Position numbers and translations under genes: made by a program. 34,417 bases of DNA from Pseudomonadota bacterium (GTDB lineage Bacteria; Pseudomonadota; Gammaproteobacteria; Steroidobacterales; Woeseiaceae), in the NCBI GenBank assembly GCA_022572185.1, contig JACZWL010000034.1:1-34417 (forward strand). The letters are read 5' to 3'. Positions 8,809-17,554 of this stretch are shown piece by piece. Every line of letters starts with the position of its first letter. Positions within the stretch are counted from its first letter, which is position 1. A model generated the notes under the pieces. The model saw only the letters and a program-made list of their open reading frames with translations. It ran no database searches and was not told where the DNA came from.

Positions 8809-9315
8809 CTATTCGGCAAGCAAGACGACAGGGTCGCCGAAGGTGTGCTCCTCGCAATTCTCGCCGTTACCGCCACGATCGACAATGAGAAACTCCTGCC
8901 CCTCTTCGAACGCGATCATTGGCATGTGCCAGACGCCTTTGTGGTAATTCACGCCCTGCTTCCCGTTAGTGACGAATGCACGAAGATCCTCGCGCTCGAC
9001 GGACTCGCCAGGCGGGGCGACGACAACGAAAAAGCTGAAGCGTGACAAGGGCACGAATGCCTGGCTACCGAGCGGGTGCCGCTCAACAAGATCGAAGCGA
9101 TACGGCAAAGTCATCGGTGCTTTGCAGCGTGCAATGCTTATGGAGGGAACGCCTCCCGATTCGGTATCGACGTCAATGTCTGCCAAGCGACTGAAGTGCT
9201 CGAAGCGAGCATCGTTCATGGCGTTCCTGCTGTCTGATGATGCATAGATGACATCACCGTATGGCGCGAAGCGCTCCCGCGTAATTGGCACCGCTCTGAG
9301 TGTCAGTTCGCTCAT
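8809..9315 (-). CDS. allA: Ureidoglycolate lyase
   Basis: This 168-residue AllA-family protein is a small cupin-like enzyme that splits ureidoglycolate into glyoxylate and urea. Family features include the N-terminal ITRERFAPYGDVI, the middle RHPLGSQAFVPL, and GVNYHKGVWHMPM with the conserved histidines, followed by a FLIVDRGG strand. Its start overlaps the end of alc by four bases (ATGA), showing translational coupling. Allantoicase produces its substrate, so gene order follows the pathway. The length matches the usual 160-170 residues. Confidence 0.92.
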   Translation of the reverse strand: MSELTLRAVPITRERFAPYGDVIYASSDSRNAMNDARFEHFSRLADIDVDTESGGVPSISIARCKAPMTLPYRFDLVERHPLGSQAFVPLSRFSFFVVVAPPGESVEREDLRAFVTNGKQGVNYHKGVWHMPMIAFEEGQEFLIVDRGGNGENCEEHTFGDPVVLLAE

Positions 9316-10325
9316 TCTCTGTTGCTGTCACCGGCGACCCGGCCATAGAGGCGCAAGCGGCTGACACCGCCGTCCGGAAAGATAGACAGGCGAACGTGTG
9401 ATACCACGCCGGTATCCTGCAATTTGTCGGTAAAGGTGTGCTGTTGATCCATGCTCAGCTTGCTTTCGGGCAACAGTATCGGCCAGTTTTCGCTCGCAGC
9501 TTCCATGTCTTCGAGATCCGCGTCAGTTAGCCGCGCTGCCTGGATGGCAGCTCGGTCCGGAAAATTGCCCTTGAAGTGCGCGGTGTCGATCTCGACTTTT
9601 TCGATGATGCCGGGAAAACCGAGCGCCAGTATGACCCAGTCGTTGCCGGGCTCGCGCCGGCGTGCCGTTTCCCAGCCATCGCCCATATTGATGCCCTGCC
9701 CCGGGGCATTGAGATTGTGCATGCTGCCGAAGTGTTCATCATTGCACAGCAGTGCTCTACCCCCATTCTCGATCGCAAGTAAATCGATTATTTCGTCGCC
9801 GTCTGTTTCACTGCGATCCGGCCGGACTTCGCCATAGACGCGCAATCGCGCTATGCCGCCGTCCGGGAATATATTCAGGCGCAGATGCGTAAATGCATGG
9901 CTATTATCAATCGGCAACAGATGATGCGAGTCGCCCCTCAGCTCGACCTTTGGCAACAACTCCTGCCAGTGCGCATCGTCACCAGGAATTTCTCCCTGGC
10001 TTACGCAGGCATCGATCGAAGCATGCGGCGGAAAGTTGCCGGTGAAGTGGCTCGTGTCGATATCGAATCCGTGGATCACACCCGGGGTGCCCAGCCTAAG
10101 GATGATGTAGTCATGTCCCGGTTCACGTTTCCTCCGGCTCTCCCAACCATCCATCCATTTGCCGTTATCGTCGTATTTGTCGGCAATGAAAACCGGATCG
10201 GCTGGATCGATGAGCCTGGATTTGTCCGCAAAAAAATCGTCGGTCGCAAAAACGACGCGTGTGCCGAGCCTGGGTTGTTCAAGCCGCGCCCACTGATGAA
10301 ACGGATTGTCTTCTTTAGCGCTCAA
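9312..10325 (-). CDS. alc: Allantoicase
   Basis: This is a 337-residue enzyme that hydrolyses allantoate to ureidoglycolate and urea. The protein is an internal duplication, as usual for the family. Each half contains a DGWExxRRREPGxDxxIxxLGxPG stretch, a FDIDTSHFTGNFP or VEIDTAHFKGNFP motif, and a closing HxRLxIFPDGGxxRLRxYG strand. Start and stop both overlap neighbours by four bases: the upstream uraD stop and the downstream allA start. This marks a coupled operon. Allantoicase rather than an allantoate amidohydrolase means urea, not ammonia, is the released nitrogen product at this step. Confidence 0.95.
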   Translation of the reverse strand: MSAKEDNPFHQWARLEQPRLGTRVVFATDDFFADKSRLIDPADPVFIADKYDDNGKWMDGWESRRKREPGHDYIILRLGTPGVIHGFDIDTSHFTGNFPPHASIDACVSQGEIPGDDAHWQELLPKVELRGDSHHLLPIDNSHAFTHLRLNIFPDGGIARLRVYGEVRPDRSETDGDEIIDLLAIENGGRALLCNDEHFGSMHNLNAPGQGINMGDGWETARRREPGNDWVILALGFPGIIEKVEIDTAHFKGNFPDRAAIQAARLTDADLEDMEAASENWPILLPESKLSMDQQHTFTDKLQDTGVVSHVRLSIFPDGGVSRLRLYGRVAGDSNRE

Positions 10326-10831
10326 GTGCCTGATTCCTGTAAACGCATTCGCGCAATCTTGTGTATTTCATTAATGGCTGCTTCGAACTCGGTCTGTTTG
10401 TCATTGTTTAGCCTGCTCGCAAAAGCGGCAAGTATGTCCTGTCGGCTGCTGCCGCGGACGGCCATGACAAACGGAAAACCGAATTTGTCTTTGTACTGCG
10501 CGTTCAGCTCCTGAAACTGCTCGTATTCCGCTTTTGTGCACTGATCGATGCCGGCGCTGGCTTGTTCTGCGCCCGATTCCTCTGTCAGCTCACCGCTCAT
10601 TGCAGCTTTGCCCGCAAGATCCGGATGGGCACGAATGAGCGCCAGCTTTCGTTCATGACCCGCCCGGCCTACACAATTGGCAAAGATCGTCGCCAACTCG
10701 TGAATGTCCTCAACGCTCGCGGCAGCGACAAAACAATCCTCCGCAACCCACGGCGAGTGTTCATAGATTCCGCCGTAGCGGCTTACAAACTCGTCCAGGT
10801 TCGGCTCTTTTCGGTATTTTTCAGAAGACAT
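10322..10831 (-). CDS. uraD: 2-oxo-4-hydroxy-4-carboxy-5-ureidoimidazoline decarboxylase
   Basis: This 169-residue protein is an all-helical OHCU decarboxylase that yields S-allantoin after UraH. Signatures are YEHSPWVAE near the N-terminus, IRAHPDLAGK with the catalytic histidine, then ELTEESGAEQASAGID and the segment LNAQYKDKFGFPFVMAVRG. The ATG at 10831 gives the usual family length. The frame is open to 10945, but the extra residues are not family-like. No clear Shine-Dalgarno sequence precedes 10831, so a start at 10900 cannot be excluded. It is the first gene of the four-gene operon and diverges from the ParA-type gene. Confidence 0.92.
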   Translation of the reverse strand: MSSEKYRKEPNLDEFVSRYGGIYEHSPWVAEDCFVAAASVEDIHELATIFANCVGRAGHERKLALIRAHPDLAGKAAMSGELTEESGAEQASAGIDQCTKAEYEQFQELNAQYKDKFGFPFVMAVRGSSRQDILAAFASRLNNDKQTEFEAAINEIHKIARMRLQESGT

Positions 10832-11029
10832 GAAATTACAATTGTTGGCCCAGGTCCGATCATACAGACACTGTCCGATTAGTTCGGGTCTGAACGACAT
10901 CATTTCCCAAAAGCGGCCGGTCCGGCGAGGGAAACGCTCACACAAGCAAAGACAGAGAACGGCCGGAAGTAATTTTTTAAACGCAGATGATCACATTGCT
11001 CTGGATGTACGCACCATTGAAGGAGTATC

Positions 11030-11059
11030 ATCTTGCGCGCGGAGATCTTGCGCGCGGAG
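11030..11059. repeat. Two-copy 15-bp tandem repeat
   Basis: ATCTTGCGCGCGGAG occurs twice in immediate succession, at 11030-11044 and 11045-11059. The unit contains the palindromic GCGCGC. It lies about 70 bp upstream of the ParA-type start, in the uraD-parA divergent region. It may be a binding site or a simple slippage duplication. Confidence 0.8.
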
Positions 11060-11126
11060 AAATATCCGGTGCTGTCGACCATCCGAAAAATTTGTCGCCA
11101 CAAAGAAGGGCACGCTCCGGGGGCAC

Positions 11127-11843
11127 ATGATCATTGCTCCATATCGAGACGATCTGAACAAGATCGTCATTCTGAATCCAAAAGGCGGTTGCGGTAAGAC
11201 CACACTGGCAACCAATCTGGCGAGCTACTTCGCGCTGCGCGGACCGCCGCCCGCGCTGATCGATAACGATCCCAAGGGCTACACCGTGCGCTGGCTGGAG
11301 AAGCGGCCGCGGAACAGTTGCGAGATCCATGGCGTCGCCAACTACAACTTATCAAACCATGCCACACGCACCTGGCAGTTGCGCATTCCGAACGAGACCA
11401 GCACGGTCATCATCGACACGCCGGCCGCCCTCGGTCGGCAAGAGATTAACGAGTTGACCTACGATGCCGACTGCATTTTGATTCCTGTCCTGCCTTCGGC
11501 GATTGATATCCGTTATGCAACCAATTTCATCGCCGATCTCTTGCTCCTCACGCAGTTTGACCGGCCAGTCGCCGTTGTCGCAAACCGCACGCGACAAAAC
11601 ACCAACAGCCTCACCAAGCTCCTGGGGATCCTGACGAACCTCGATACCCCAATCATCGGCGTACTGCGCGACAGCCAGAATTACCTGCACGCCGCCGATC
11701 TCGGCCTGGGCATCTATGAAATGCCGCACCACAGGGTGAGAAAAGACGTTGAACAGATGGACCTGATTATCGACTGGCTCGATCAACTGCTGACGAGAAC
11801 ACCGGTAGAAAGCCTGGGAATGCGGAATGAAGCATTCGGCTGA
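11127..11843 (+). CDS. Orphan ParA/MinD-type ATPase
   Basis: This is a 238-residue protein. The deviant Walker A motif KGGCGKTT spans residues 19-26, with the signature lysine K19 of the ParA/MinD family. DNDPKG (46-51) replaces the usual DxDPQG, and VIIDTPA (about 93-99) is the switch II region. Such ATPases dimerise on ATP and position DNA, proteins or compartments. No ParB, parS-like repeat or plasmid gene is visible nearby, so it is not a standard partition locus. The ATG at 11127 is chosen because GGGGG lies just upstream and the protein begins shortly before the P-loop. The longer upstream frame (to 10830) looks non-coding. It lies alone on the plus strand between two purine operons. 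Confidence 0.8.
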   Translation: MIIAPYRDDLNKIVILNPKGGCGKTTLATNLASYFALRGPPPALIDNDPKGYTVRWLEKRPRNSCEIHGVANYNLSNHATRTWQLRIPNETSTVIIDTPAALGRQEINELTYDADCILIPVLPSAIDIRYATNFIADLLLLTQFDRPVAVVANRTRQNTNSLTKLLGILTNLDTPIIGVLRDSQNYLHAADLGLGIYEMPHHRVRKDVEQMDLIIDWLDQLLTRTPVESLGMRNEAFG

Positions 11844-11986
11844 CAGGTCGATATGAACCTCCGCTTCGGGCCGTTTTCTGCCTGTCGCCATATGCGATGA
11901 CCTGACCGACCGCTCCCAGGCGGTACCGCGCATCGGTCCTGATCAAATCGGCAGCGTCTGCCTGATCGAGCGGCGACTAATACGAA

Positions 11987-12895
11987 TTACCCTTGGGCCG
12001 GGTGCTCATTCTGCCAGTGCCGTGCAATATCGATGCGCCTGGCCACCCAGACGTCATCGTGATCCTGCACGTAGTCGAGGAACTTCTGCACAGCGGCAGC
12101 GCGGCCGGGCCTGCCGGCCAGGCGGCAATGCAGGCCGACCGACATCATCTTCGGGCTCTCTGCACCCTCCGCGTACAGGACGTCGAATGAGTCCTTCAGG
12201 TAGTCGAAAAACTGCTGGCCGGAATTGAATCCCTGCGGCGTTGCAAAGCGCATGTCATTGGCATCCAGGGTATAGGGAACCATGAGTTGTGGTTTCGCGA
12301 AATTGTAGTCCCAGTACGGCAGATCATCCGCGTAGGTATCCGCGTTATAGACGAAACCGCCTTCCTCGGCCACCAGGCGGTGTGTGACCGGGCTGCAGCG
12401 GCCAAGATACCAGCCGAGCGGACGCTCGCCGGTTACCGCCCGGTGAATTTCGATCGCTTTTTTAAGATGCTCGCGCTCGGTTTTCTCGTCGACAAACTGG
12501 TAGTCGATCCAACGGTAACCATGACTGGCAATTTCCCATTCCGCGGCCCACACCGCGTCGACAACTTCGGGATTGCGCTCGAGCGCCATCGCAACACCAA
12601 ATACTGTGACAGGCATTTTTCGTTTCATGAACATGTTGTGCAGTCGCCAGAATCCGGCACGGGCGCCGTACTCATATATCGACTCCATGTTCATATGGCG
12701 CTGACCCTCGTACGCTTGCGCAGCAACGATTTCAGACAGGAAAGCTTCCGACGCATTATCGCCGTGCAATATGCAATTCTCGGCGCCTTCCTCGTAGTTG
12801 ATGACGAACTGCACGGCAATGCGTGCACCGCCAGGCCAGTTCGCCGCCGGCGGCTTGCCACTGTATCCCTTCAGGTCTCTTGGATAGTCAGCCAT
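11987..12895 (-). CDS. puuE: Allantoinase, PuuE type
   Basis: This 302-residue protein of the polysaccharide deacetylase (NodB-like) fold hydrolyses allantoin to allantoate; PuuE enzymes are unrelated to the amidohydrolase-type AllB. Family signatures are the start YPRDLKGYSGKPPAANWPGG, INYEEGAE, SIYEYGARAGFWRL, then IASHGYRWIDY and GWYLGRCSPVTHRLV. The C-terminus has SVGLHCRLAGRPGR. It follows puuD after four bases. It is the last gene of uraH-xdhA-xdhB-xdhC-puuD-puuE, and its product supplies allantoate for the allantoicase of the other operon. Confidence 0.94.
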   Translation of the reverse strand: MADYPRDLKGYSGKPPAANWPGGARIAVQFVINYEEGAENCILHGDNASEAFLSEIVAAQAYEGQRHMNMESIYEYGARAGFWRLHNMFMKRKMPVTVFGVAMALERNPEVVDAVWAAEWEIASHGYRWIDYQFVDEKTEREHLKKAIEIHRAVTGERPLGWYLGRCSPVTHRLVAEEGGFVYNADTYADDLPYWDYNFAKPQLMVPYTLDANDMRFATPQGFNSGQQFFDYLKDSFDVLYAEGAESPKMMSVGLHCRLAGRPGRAAAVQKFLDYVQDHDDVWVARRIDIARHWQNEHPAQG

Positions 12896-12899
12896 TTTC

Positions 12900-14093
12900 T
12901 TATTCTGTCGCAGCGCTACTCTGGTACCACTGAGCGATAATTGCCCTTTCCTCCTCCGTGATCTGCGTTAGATTTCCGATCGGCATCGCTCGCACCACGA
13001 CCGTCTGCTGATGTATGCGCGATGCCTCTGCGAGGATCTGCTGGTCATTGTCGAGTACAACGCCGCCCGGTGCAGCTGGAAACGCCGGGTGCGTCGGATT
13101 TGCCGAATGACAAACGGTACAGCGTTCATGAATGACGGTCCGCAGCTGGCTGAAGTCAACCTTGTTGGCTCCGGTCACCGCCCTGCGTCCGGGCGCGATT
13201 GCGGCCGCGACAGCGAGCAGAATCAAGATAGCTGCGATGACAGGCACCGGAGACGCATGGCCCTTGTGACGGGCGACGAAGTAGATACGAATAAGGGCGC
13301 CGGCCAGCGAAATTGCAATCAGGATCAGCCAGTTGTATGCGTGGCCATAAGTCATCGCGTAATGATTGCTGATCATCACGAACAAGACCGGTAGCGTGAA
13401 GTAGGTGTTATGTACCGAGCGCTGTTTTGCCCGAATGCCCGGGCCCGGATCCGGAGCTTCTCCCCGGCTCGCGGCATCTACCATCTTGCGTTGGCCCGGA
13501 ATGATCACGAAAAAGACATTGGCAACCATGATGGTGCCGAGCACCGCGCCAAAATGAATGTAGGCACCGCGACCACTGTAAAGCTGGCACAGGCCCCAGG
13601 CGAGTATCCCGACAAGAACAAAAAGAACACCGCCGAGTGCGGCCTCGTCTTTGCCCAAAGGGGATTTACAAAGAAGATCGTAGACAATCCAGCCGCCGGC
13701 GAGGACGGCGATCGCGATACCGACGGCTGCGGGGGAGGACAGCTCCGCGACAGTTCGATCGATCAAATAGATCTCGGCGCCGTACCAGTAAATCAATGCC
13801 AGCAGGAATACCCCGGACAGCCAGGTCGCGTAGGCCTCCCATTTGAACCAGTGCAATGTCGCAGGTAAACGCGCCGGCGCGACCTTGTATTTCTGTGCAT
13901 GATAGAAACCACCGCCATGTACCGACCACAGCTCGCCGCCGACACCCTTGGCGTCGTCGGCGGGATCTTTGGCGGGCTGCAGATGATCATCGAGCCAGAC
14001 GAAATAGAAAGATGAGCCAATCCAGGCGATTCCCGCAATGAAATGCAACCATCGTGCAAGAATGTTCAGCCAGTCGAGAATATACGCTTCCAT
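12900..14093 (-). CDS. puuD: Urate hydroxylase/oxidase PuuD with C-terminal cytochrome c domain
   Basis: This 397-residue integral membrane protein oxidises urate to 5-hydroxyisourate. About eight hydrophobic segments span residues 10-305, beginning with the conserved WLHFIAGIAWIGSSFYFVWLD. A C-terminal domain carries one c-type haem site, CTVCH at residues 325-329, with a later methionine in VRAMPIGNLT as a likely haem ligand. In this family electrons are thought to pass to the respiratory chain through the cytochrome domain, unlike soluble uricase, which makes hydrogen peroxide. The ATG lies nine bases after the xdhC stop with no strong Shine-Dalgarno sequence, suggesting coupling. The next gene starts four bases beyond its stop. 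Confidence 0.94.
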   Translation of the reverse strand: MEAYILDWLNILARWLHFIAGIAWIGSSFYFVWLDDHLQPAKDPADDAKGVGGELWSVHGGGFYHAQKYKVAPARLPATLHWFKWEAYATWLSGVFLLALIYWYGAEIYLIDRTVAELSSPAAVGIAIAVLAGGWIVYDLLCKSPLGKDEAALGGVLFVLVGILAWGLCQLYSGRGAYIHFGAVLGTIMVANVFFVIIPGQRKMVDAASRGEAPDPGPGIRAKQRSVHNTYFTLPVLFVMISNHYAMTYGHAYNWLILIAISLAGALIRIYFVARHKGHASPVPVIAAILILLAVAAAIAPGRRAVTGANKVDFSQLRTVIHERCTVCHSANPTHPAFPAAPGGVVLDNDQQILAEASRIHQQTVVVRAMPIGNLTQITEEERAIIAQWYQSSAATE

Positions 14094-14102
14094 TACAGCT
14101 AT

Positions 14103-15203
14103 TTATGCTCGTCGGTGCAGAAAACGCACGTTGTCGGGCATATCGTCGCCGGCTGATTCTTTGCTGCATCTCGCCTCACTTATTTGCAGCAGCTCGGCTG
14201 CAACCGCAATCGCGATTTCCGCGGGCTTCTTGCCGTCGATACCATCGATACCGATGGGACAGGTCAGTTTGTCGATGCGGGACTGTGCCATGCCGAGCTC
14301 AAGCAAGCGCTTTTCGAAACGATGGCGCTTTGAACGTGAGCCAATCAGCCCGCAATAGATGAAGTCATCCCGCTCCAGGATTTGCCGGATGATGTCCATG
14401 TCCAACGGGTGACTGTGGGTCATCACCAGATAACAGGCGCCGGCCGGCATTGCGGCTACTTCCAGCTCCGGATGGTCACTTTCGATTATCTGAACGTTCC
14501 CGGGCAGGCGCTCTGGAAAAATATTTCTTCTGCTGTCGATCCAGCGAATATTCCCGTCAAGCGATGACAGTGCGCTCACTGTCGCGGCGCCGACATGCCC
14601 TGCGCCGAAGACCGCGATATTCAGATCACTGGATACGACCGGTTCGAAAAGTATGTCCTGTTCAATATCGTCGTTCACCGTGATTCTCACACGTTGTGCA
14701 CGCCCCGATCGCGCCAGAATTCGCATGGCTTCGCTTAGCAGCTTGTCATCGACAGTCAATTCTGCCGGGAAGACGCAGTTGCCATCTGCGGTAATTACAT
14801 ACTTGCCGGTCGCATCCGAGCGGCCGGCAACTGTCGCAATGATGGCTGGCTCTCTGCGATGATAAACGTCCAGCAACTCACCGAGCCATGCGGGTTTTGT
14901 CGCACAAAAGGACTCGAACAACACTTCGACGACACCGCCACAGCACTGCCCGCAGTTGGCGCCGAGCGTGAATTTCCGCAGGTGGCTGCCGTCTTCATTG
15001 TTTCGTATCGTATTAACGGCAATTTGCGTGCACTTGTATTCAAGCTGGCCGCCGCCGATCGTGCCGATTGTCTCGCGTTCGGTAACGAGCATTTTTGCGC
15101 CGACTTCCCGAGGCGCGGAACCCCGCACACCCGCGACGGTGACGAGCGTGCAAGCATTGCCTGCAGCCACTTGTTCGCTCAGATCATCGATCCACTCGTT
15201 CAT
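14103..15203 (-). CDS. xdhC: Xanthine dehydrogenase accessory protein XdhC
   Basis: This 366-residue protein helps insert or sulfurate the molybdenum cofactor in xanthine dehydrogenase. The N-terminal XdhC/CoxI domain shows GSAPREVGAKMLV, GTIGGGQLEY and the cysteine-rich LGANCGQCCGGVVEV. The C-terminal Rossmann domain shows AVFGAGHVGAATV, then MTHSHPLDMDII and CGLIGSRSKRHRF. The ATG at 15203 overlaps the xdhB stop by four bases; the open frame further upstream is rejected as overlap. The order xdhA-xdhB-xdhC is standard. Confidence 0.93.
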   Translation of the reverse strand: MNEWIDDLSEQVAAGNACTLVTVAGVRGSAPREVGAKMLVTERETIGTIGGGQLEYKCTQIAVNTIRNNEDGSHLRKFTLGANCGQCCGGVVEVLFESFCATKPAWLGELLDVYHRREPAIIATVAGRSDATGKYVITADGNCVFPAELTVDDKLLSEAMRILARSGRAQRVRITVNDDIEQDILFEPVVSSDLNIAVFGAGHVGAATVSALSSLDGNIRWIDSRRNIFPERLPGNVQIIESDHPELEVAAMPAGACYLVMTHSHPLDMDIIRQILERDDFIYCGLIGSRSKRHRFEKRLLELGMAQSRIDKLTCPIGIDGIDGKKPAEIAIAVAAELLQISEARCSKESAGDDMPDNVRFLHRRA

Positions 15204-17554
15204 GACGATCCTCCTTCCGCTTGCATTGCTGTCACCGCCTTTAATACAGACTCGGGGGTTGCCGGTGCGTCCAGCTGAGGCCGGCACCTGTCACCGCCGA
15301 CGCTGGCCACAGCATCCCGAAGCGCATGAAATACCGACAGGCTCAGCATGAGCGGCGGCTCGCCCACGGCCTTGGAGCGGTAGATCGTTGGCTCGCGATT
15401 CCGCCCCGCTTCGAACATCTTCGCCCTGAAATCCACCGGCAGGTCCGAGCAGGTCGGAATCTTGTAAGTTGACGGCGCATGGGTCGTGAGCTCCCCATCG
15501 CTATTCCAGCAGAGCTCCTCCGAGGTCAGCCAGCCTGCTCCCTGGCTAAACCCTCCCTCGATCTGGCCCATGTCGATCGCGGGATTCAGCGATTCGCCGC
15601 AGTCGTGCAGGATATCGACCCGGAGAATCCGGTTCTCGCCGGTGAGGGTATCGATGATGACCTCCGAAACCGCTGCACCATAAGCGTAGTAGAAGAAGGG
15701 CCGCCCGCTGAATGTCGAGCGGTCGTAGTTGATTTTGGGCGTGCGATAGAAGCCCGTCGCCGACAGCGATATGCGTGCGAACCAGGCACGCTTTATCAGA
15801 TCTTCAAAACTGATGCTCTCCGCGCCAATCCGCACCCGGTTGTTAATGAACTCGATGTCGTCCTTCGGGACAGCGAAGTGCTTCGCAGCAAACCTGATCA
15901 GCCGCCTCTTGATCTTCGCAGCGGCAGCCTGCGCTGCCTTGCCGTTAATGTCGGATCCGCTCGAAGCCGCCGTGGCAGAAGCGTTCGGTACTTTGCTCGT
16001 GTCCGACGCCATTATTTTGATGCGGTCAATGTCAATCTGCAGTTCTTCAGCAACGACCTGCGCCACTTTGGTAAACAGTCCCTGCCCCATCTCGGTACCG
16101 CCGTGGTTCAGGTGAACAGTGCCGTCGGTGTAGACATGTACCAATGCACCTGCCTGATTCAGGTGGGTCGCCGTAAATGAGATACCAAACTTGACGGGCG
16201 TGAGTGCGATGCCGCGCCTGAGGATCTCGCTCTCCTTGTTAAAGGCACGTATTTCCTTGCGGCGTTCCTGATAATCGGCGCTCTTCTCGACGGCCGATAC
16301 TATTTCCTCGATGATGTTGTCCCTGATTTTCTGCTGGTACGGCGTTATGTCTCTCTCGCCGACGCCATAGAAATTTTTCTTGCGAACTTCCAGCGGGTCC
16401 TTGCCGAGATAACGCGCTATTTCGTCAACCACGTACTCGATACCGAACATGCCCTGCGGCCCGCCGAATCCACGAAACGCCGTGTTGGAAACCGTATGCG
16501 TCTTGCAGCGATGCGAAACGATGCTTACGTTTTCGAGGTAATAAGCATTGTCGCAGTGAAACATCGTGCGATCGTTTATCGCGCCCGACAAATCGGCAGA
16601 CATGCCGCAGCGCGACGCGAACATGAATTCGATACCCTCGATCCGGCCAGTAGCGTCGAAACCGACGTCGTAATCAATGACGAAGTCATGCCGCTTGCCC
16701 GTCATGATCATGTCGTCATCGCGGTCGAGGCGCAACTTGCAGGCCCGTCCCGTTTTGTCCGCCATCAGTCCGGCAATACAGGCAATCAGCGCCGGTTGGC
16801 TTTCTTTGCCGCCAAAGGCGCCACCCATGCGGCGGCATTCAACGACGACATCTTTCGACAGTTTACCGATCGCCGCAGCCACCAGGTGCTGCACCTCACC
16901 CGGATGCTGCGTGGAGCTGTACAGGTAGAGATCGCCGTCCTCGGCGGGAAGAGCTGTCGCGATTTGCCCCTCGAGATAAAACTGGTCCTGCCCGCCAACA
17001 TTGAGGCTGCCTTGCAAGCGGTGTTTTGCATCAGCCAGCGCCGCCTGACTGTCGCCTCGCGTGATCGTCTCGCTCGGCAAAACAAAGGACCCGGCCGCGA
17101 GCGCGGCGCGCGGATCGAGAATTGCTTCCAGGTCTTCGTATTCTATTGTTGCCAGCTTTGCTGCCTTGCGTGCCTGATCGACCGTTTCCGCGGCAACGGC
17201 GAACACGGATTGCCCCACATACTGAACGAGTCCGGGTGCGAAAATCGGATCGTCGGCTATGACCGGCCCGCAGTTGTTTTCACCCGGAATATCGGCCGCG
17301 GTCATGACGGCCACCACGCCGGGCGCCCGTCGAACAGCGCTGAGGTCCATTTTCCTGATTTTGGCGTGTGGCCTCGCACTCATGCCGACGGCAAGATGCA
17401 GCAAATCCTGCCGCTCGGGTATGTCATCGACATATATGGCCTCGCCACTGACATGCAAGTGAGCGCTGTCATGCGGTATCGGACTGCCGACCGCGCCGGC
17501 AATCGTCTGGCCTGCGTCTTGCCGACCTGGCGAGGTCTTAGCGTCCATAGTCAT
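15200..17554 (-). CDS. xdhB: Xanthine dehydrogenase, molybdopterin-binding large subunit
   Basis: This subunit is 784 residues from the ATG at 17554. It binds the molybdenum cofactor and hydroxylates hypoxanthine and xanthine to urate. Visible signatures are the N-terminal GEAIYVDDIPE, GQDQFYLEGQIATA, then GGAFGGKESQ, GFGGPQGMFG, EMGQGLFTKVAQVVAEEL and, near the C-terminus, the conserved glutamate in KAVGEPPLMLSLSVFHAL. Its 5' end overlaps the end of xdhA. Three in-frame ATGs (17572, 17554, 17548) are possible and none has a strong ribosome site. It is part of the uraH-to-puuE operon. The context of uric acid genes argues against a carbon monoxide or aldehyde oxidoreductase. Confidence 0.93.
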   Translation of the reverse strand: MTMDAKTSPGRQDAGQTIAGAVGSPIPHDSAHLHVSGEAIYVDDIPERQDLLHLAVGMSARPHAKIRKMDLSAVRRAPGVVAVMTAADIPGENNCGPVIADDPIFAPGLVQYVGQSVFAVAAETVDQARKAAKLATIEYEDLEAILDPRAALAAGSFVLPSETITRGDSQAALADAKHRLQGSLNVGGQDQFYLEGQIATALPAEDGDLYLYSSTQHPGEVQHLVAAAIGKLSKDVVVECRRMGGAFGGKESQPALIACIAGLMADKTGRACKLRLDRDDDMIMTGKRHDFVIDYDVGFDATGRIEGIEFMFASRCGMSADLSGAINDRTMFHCDNAYYLENVSIVSHRCKTHTVSNTAFRGFGGPQGMFGIEYVVDEIARYLGKDPLEVRKKNFYGVGERDITPYQQKIRDNIIEEIVSAVEKSADYQERRKEIRAFNKESEILRRGIALTPVKFGISFTATHLNQAGALVHVYTDGTVHLNHGGTEMGQGLFTKVAQVVAEELQIDIDRIKIMASDTSKVPNASATAASSGSDINGKAAQAAAAKIKRRLIRFAAKHFAVPKDDIEFINNRVRIGAESISFEDLIKRAWFARISLSATGFYRTPKINYDRSTFSGRPFFYYAYGAAVSEVIIDTLTGENRILRVDILHDCGESLNPAIDMGQIEGGFSQGAGWLTSEELCWNSDGELTTHAPSTYKIPTCSDLPVDFRAKMFEAGRNREPTIYRSKAVGEPPLMLSLSVFHALRDAVASVGGDRCRPQLDAPATPESVLKAVTAMQAEGGSS

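Noticed and set aside
10830-11126. An upstream extension of the ParA reading frame to 10830
   Set aside because: The extra 99 residues are cysteine- and arginine-rich, match no family, and cross the tandem repeat. A ribosome site precedes the ATG at 11127.
11987-12895. A polysaccharide (chitin) deacetylase
   Set aside because: The fold is shared, but the N-terminus, length and position after puuD identify PuuE allantoinase.
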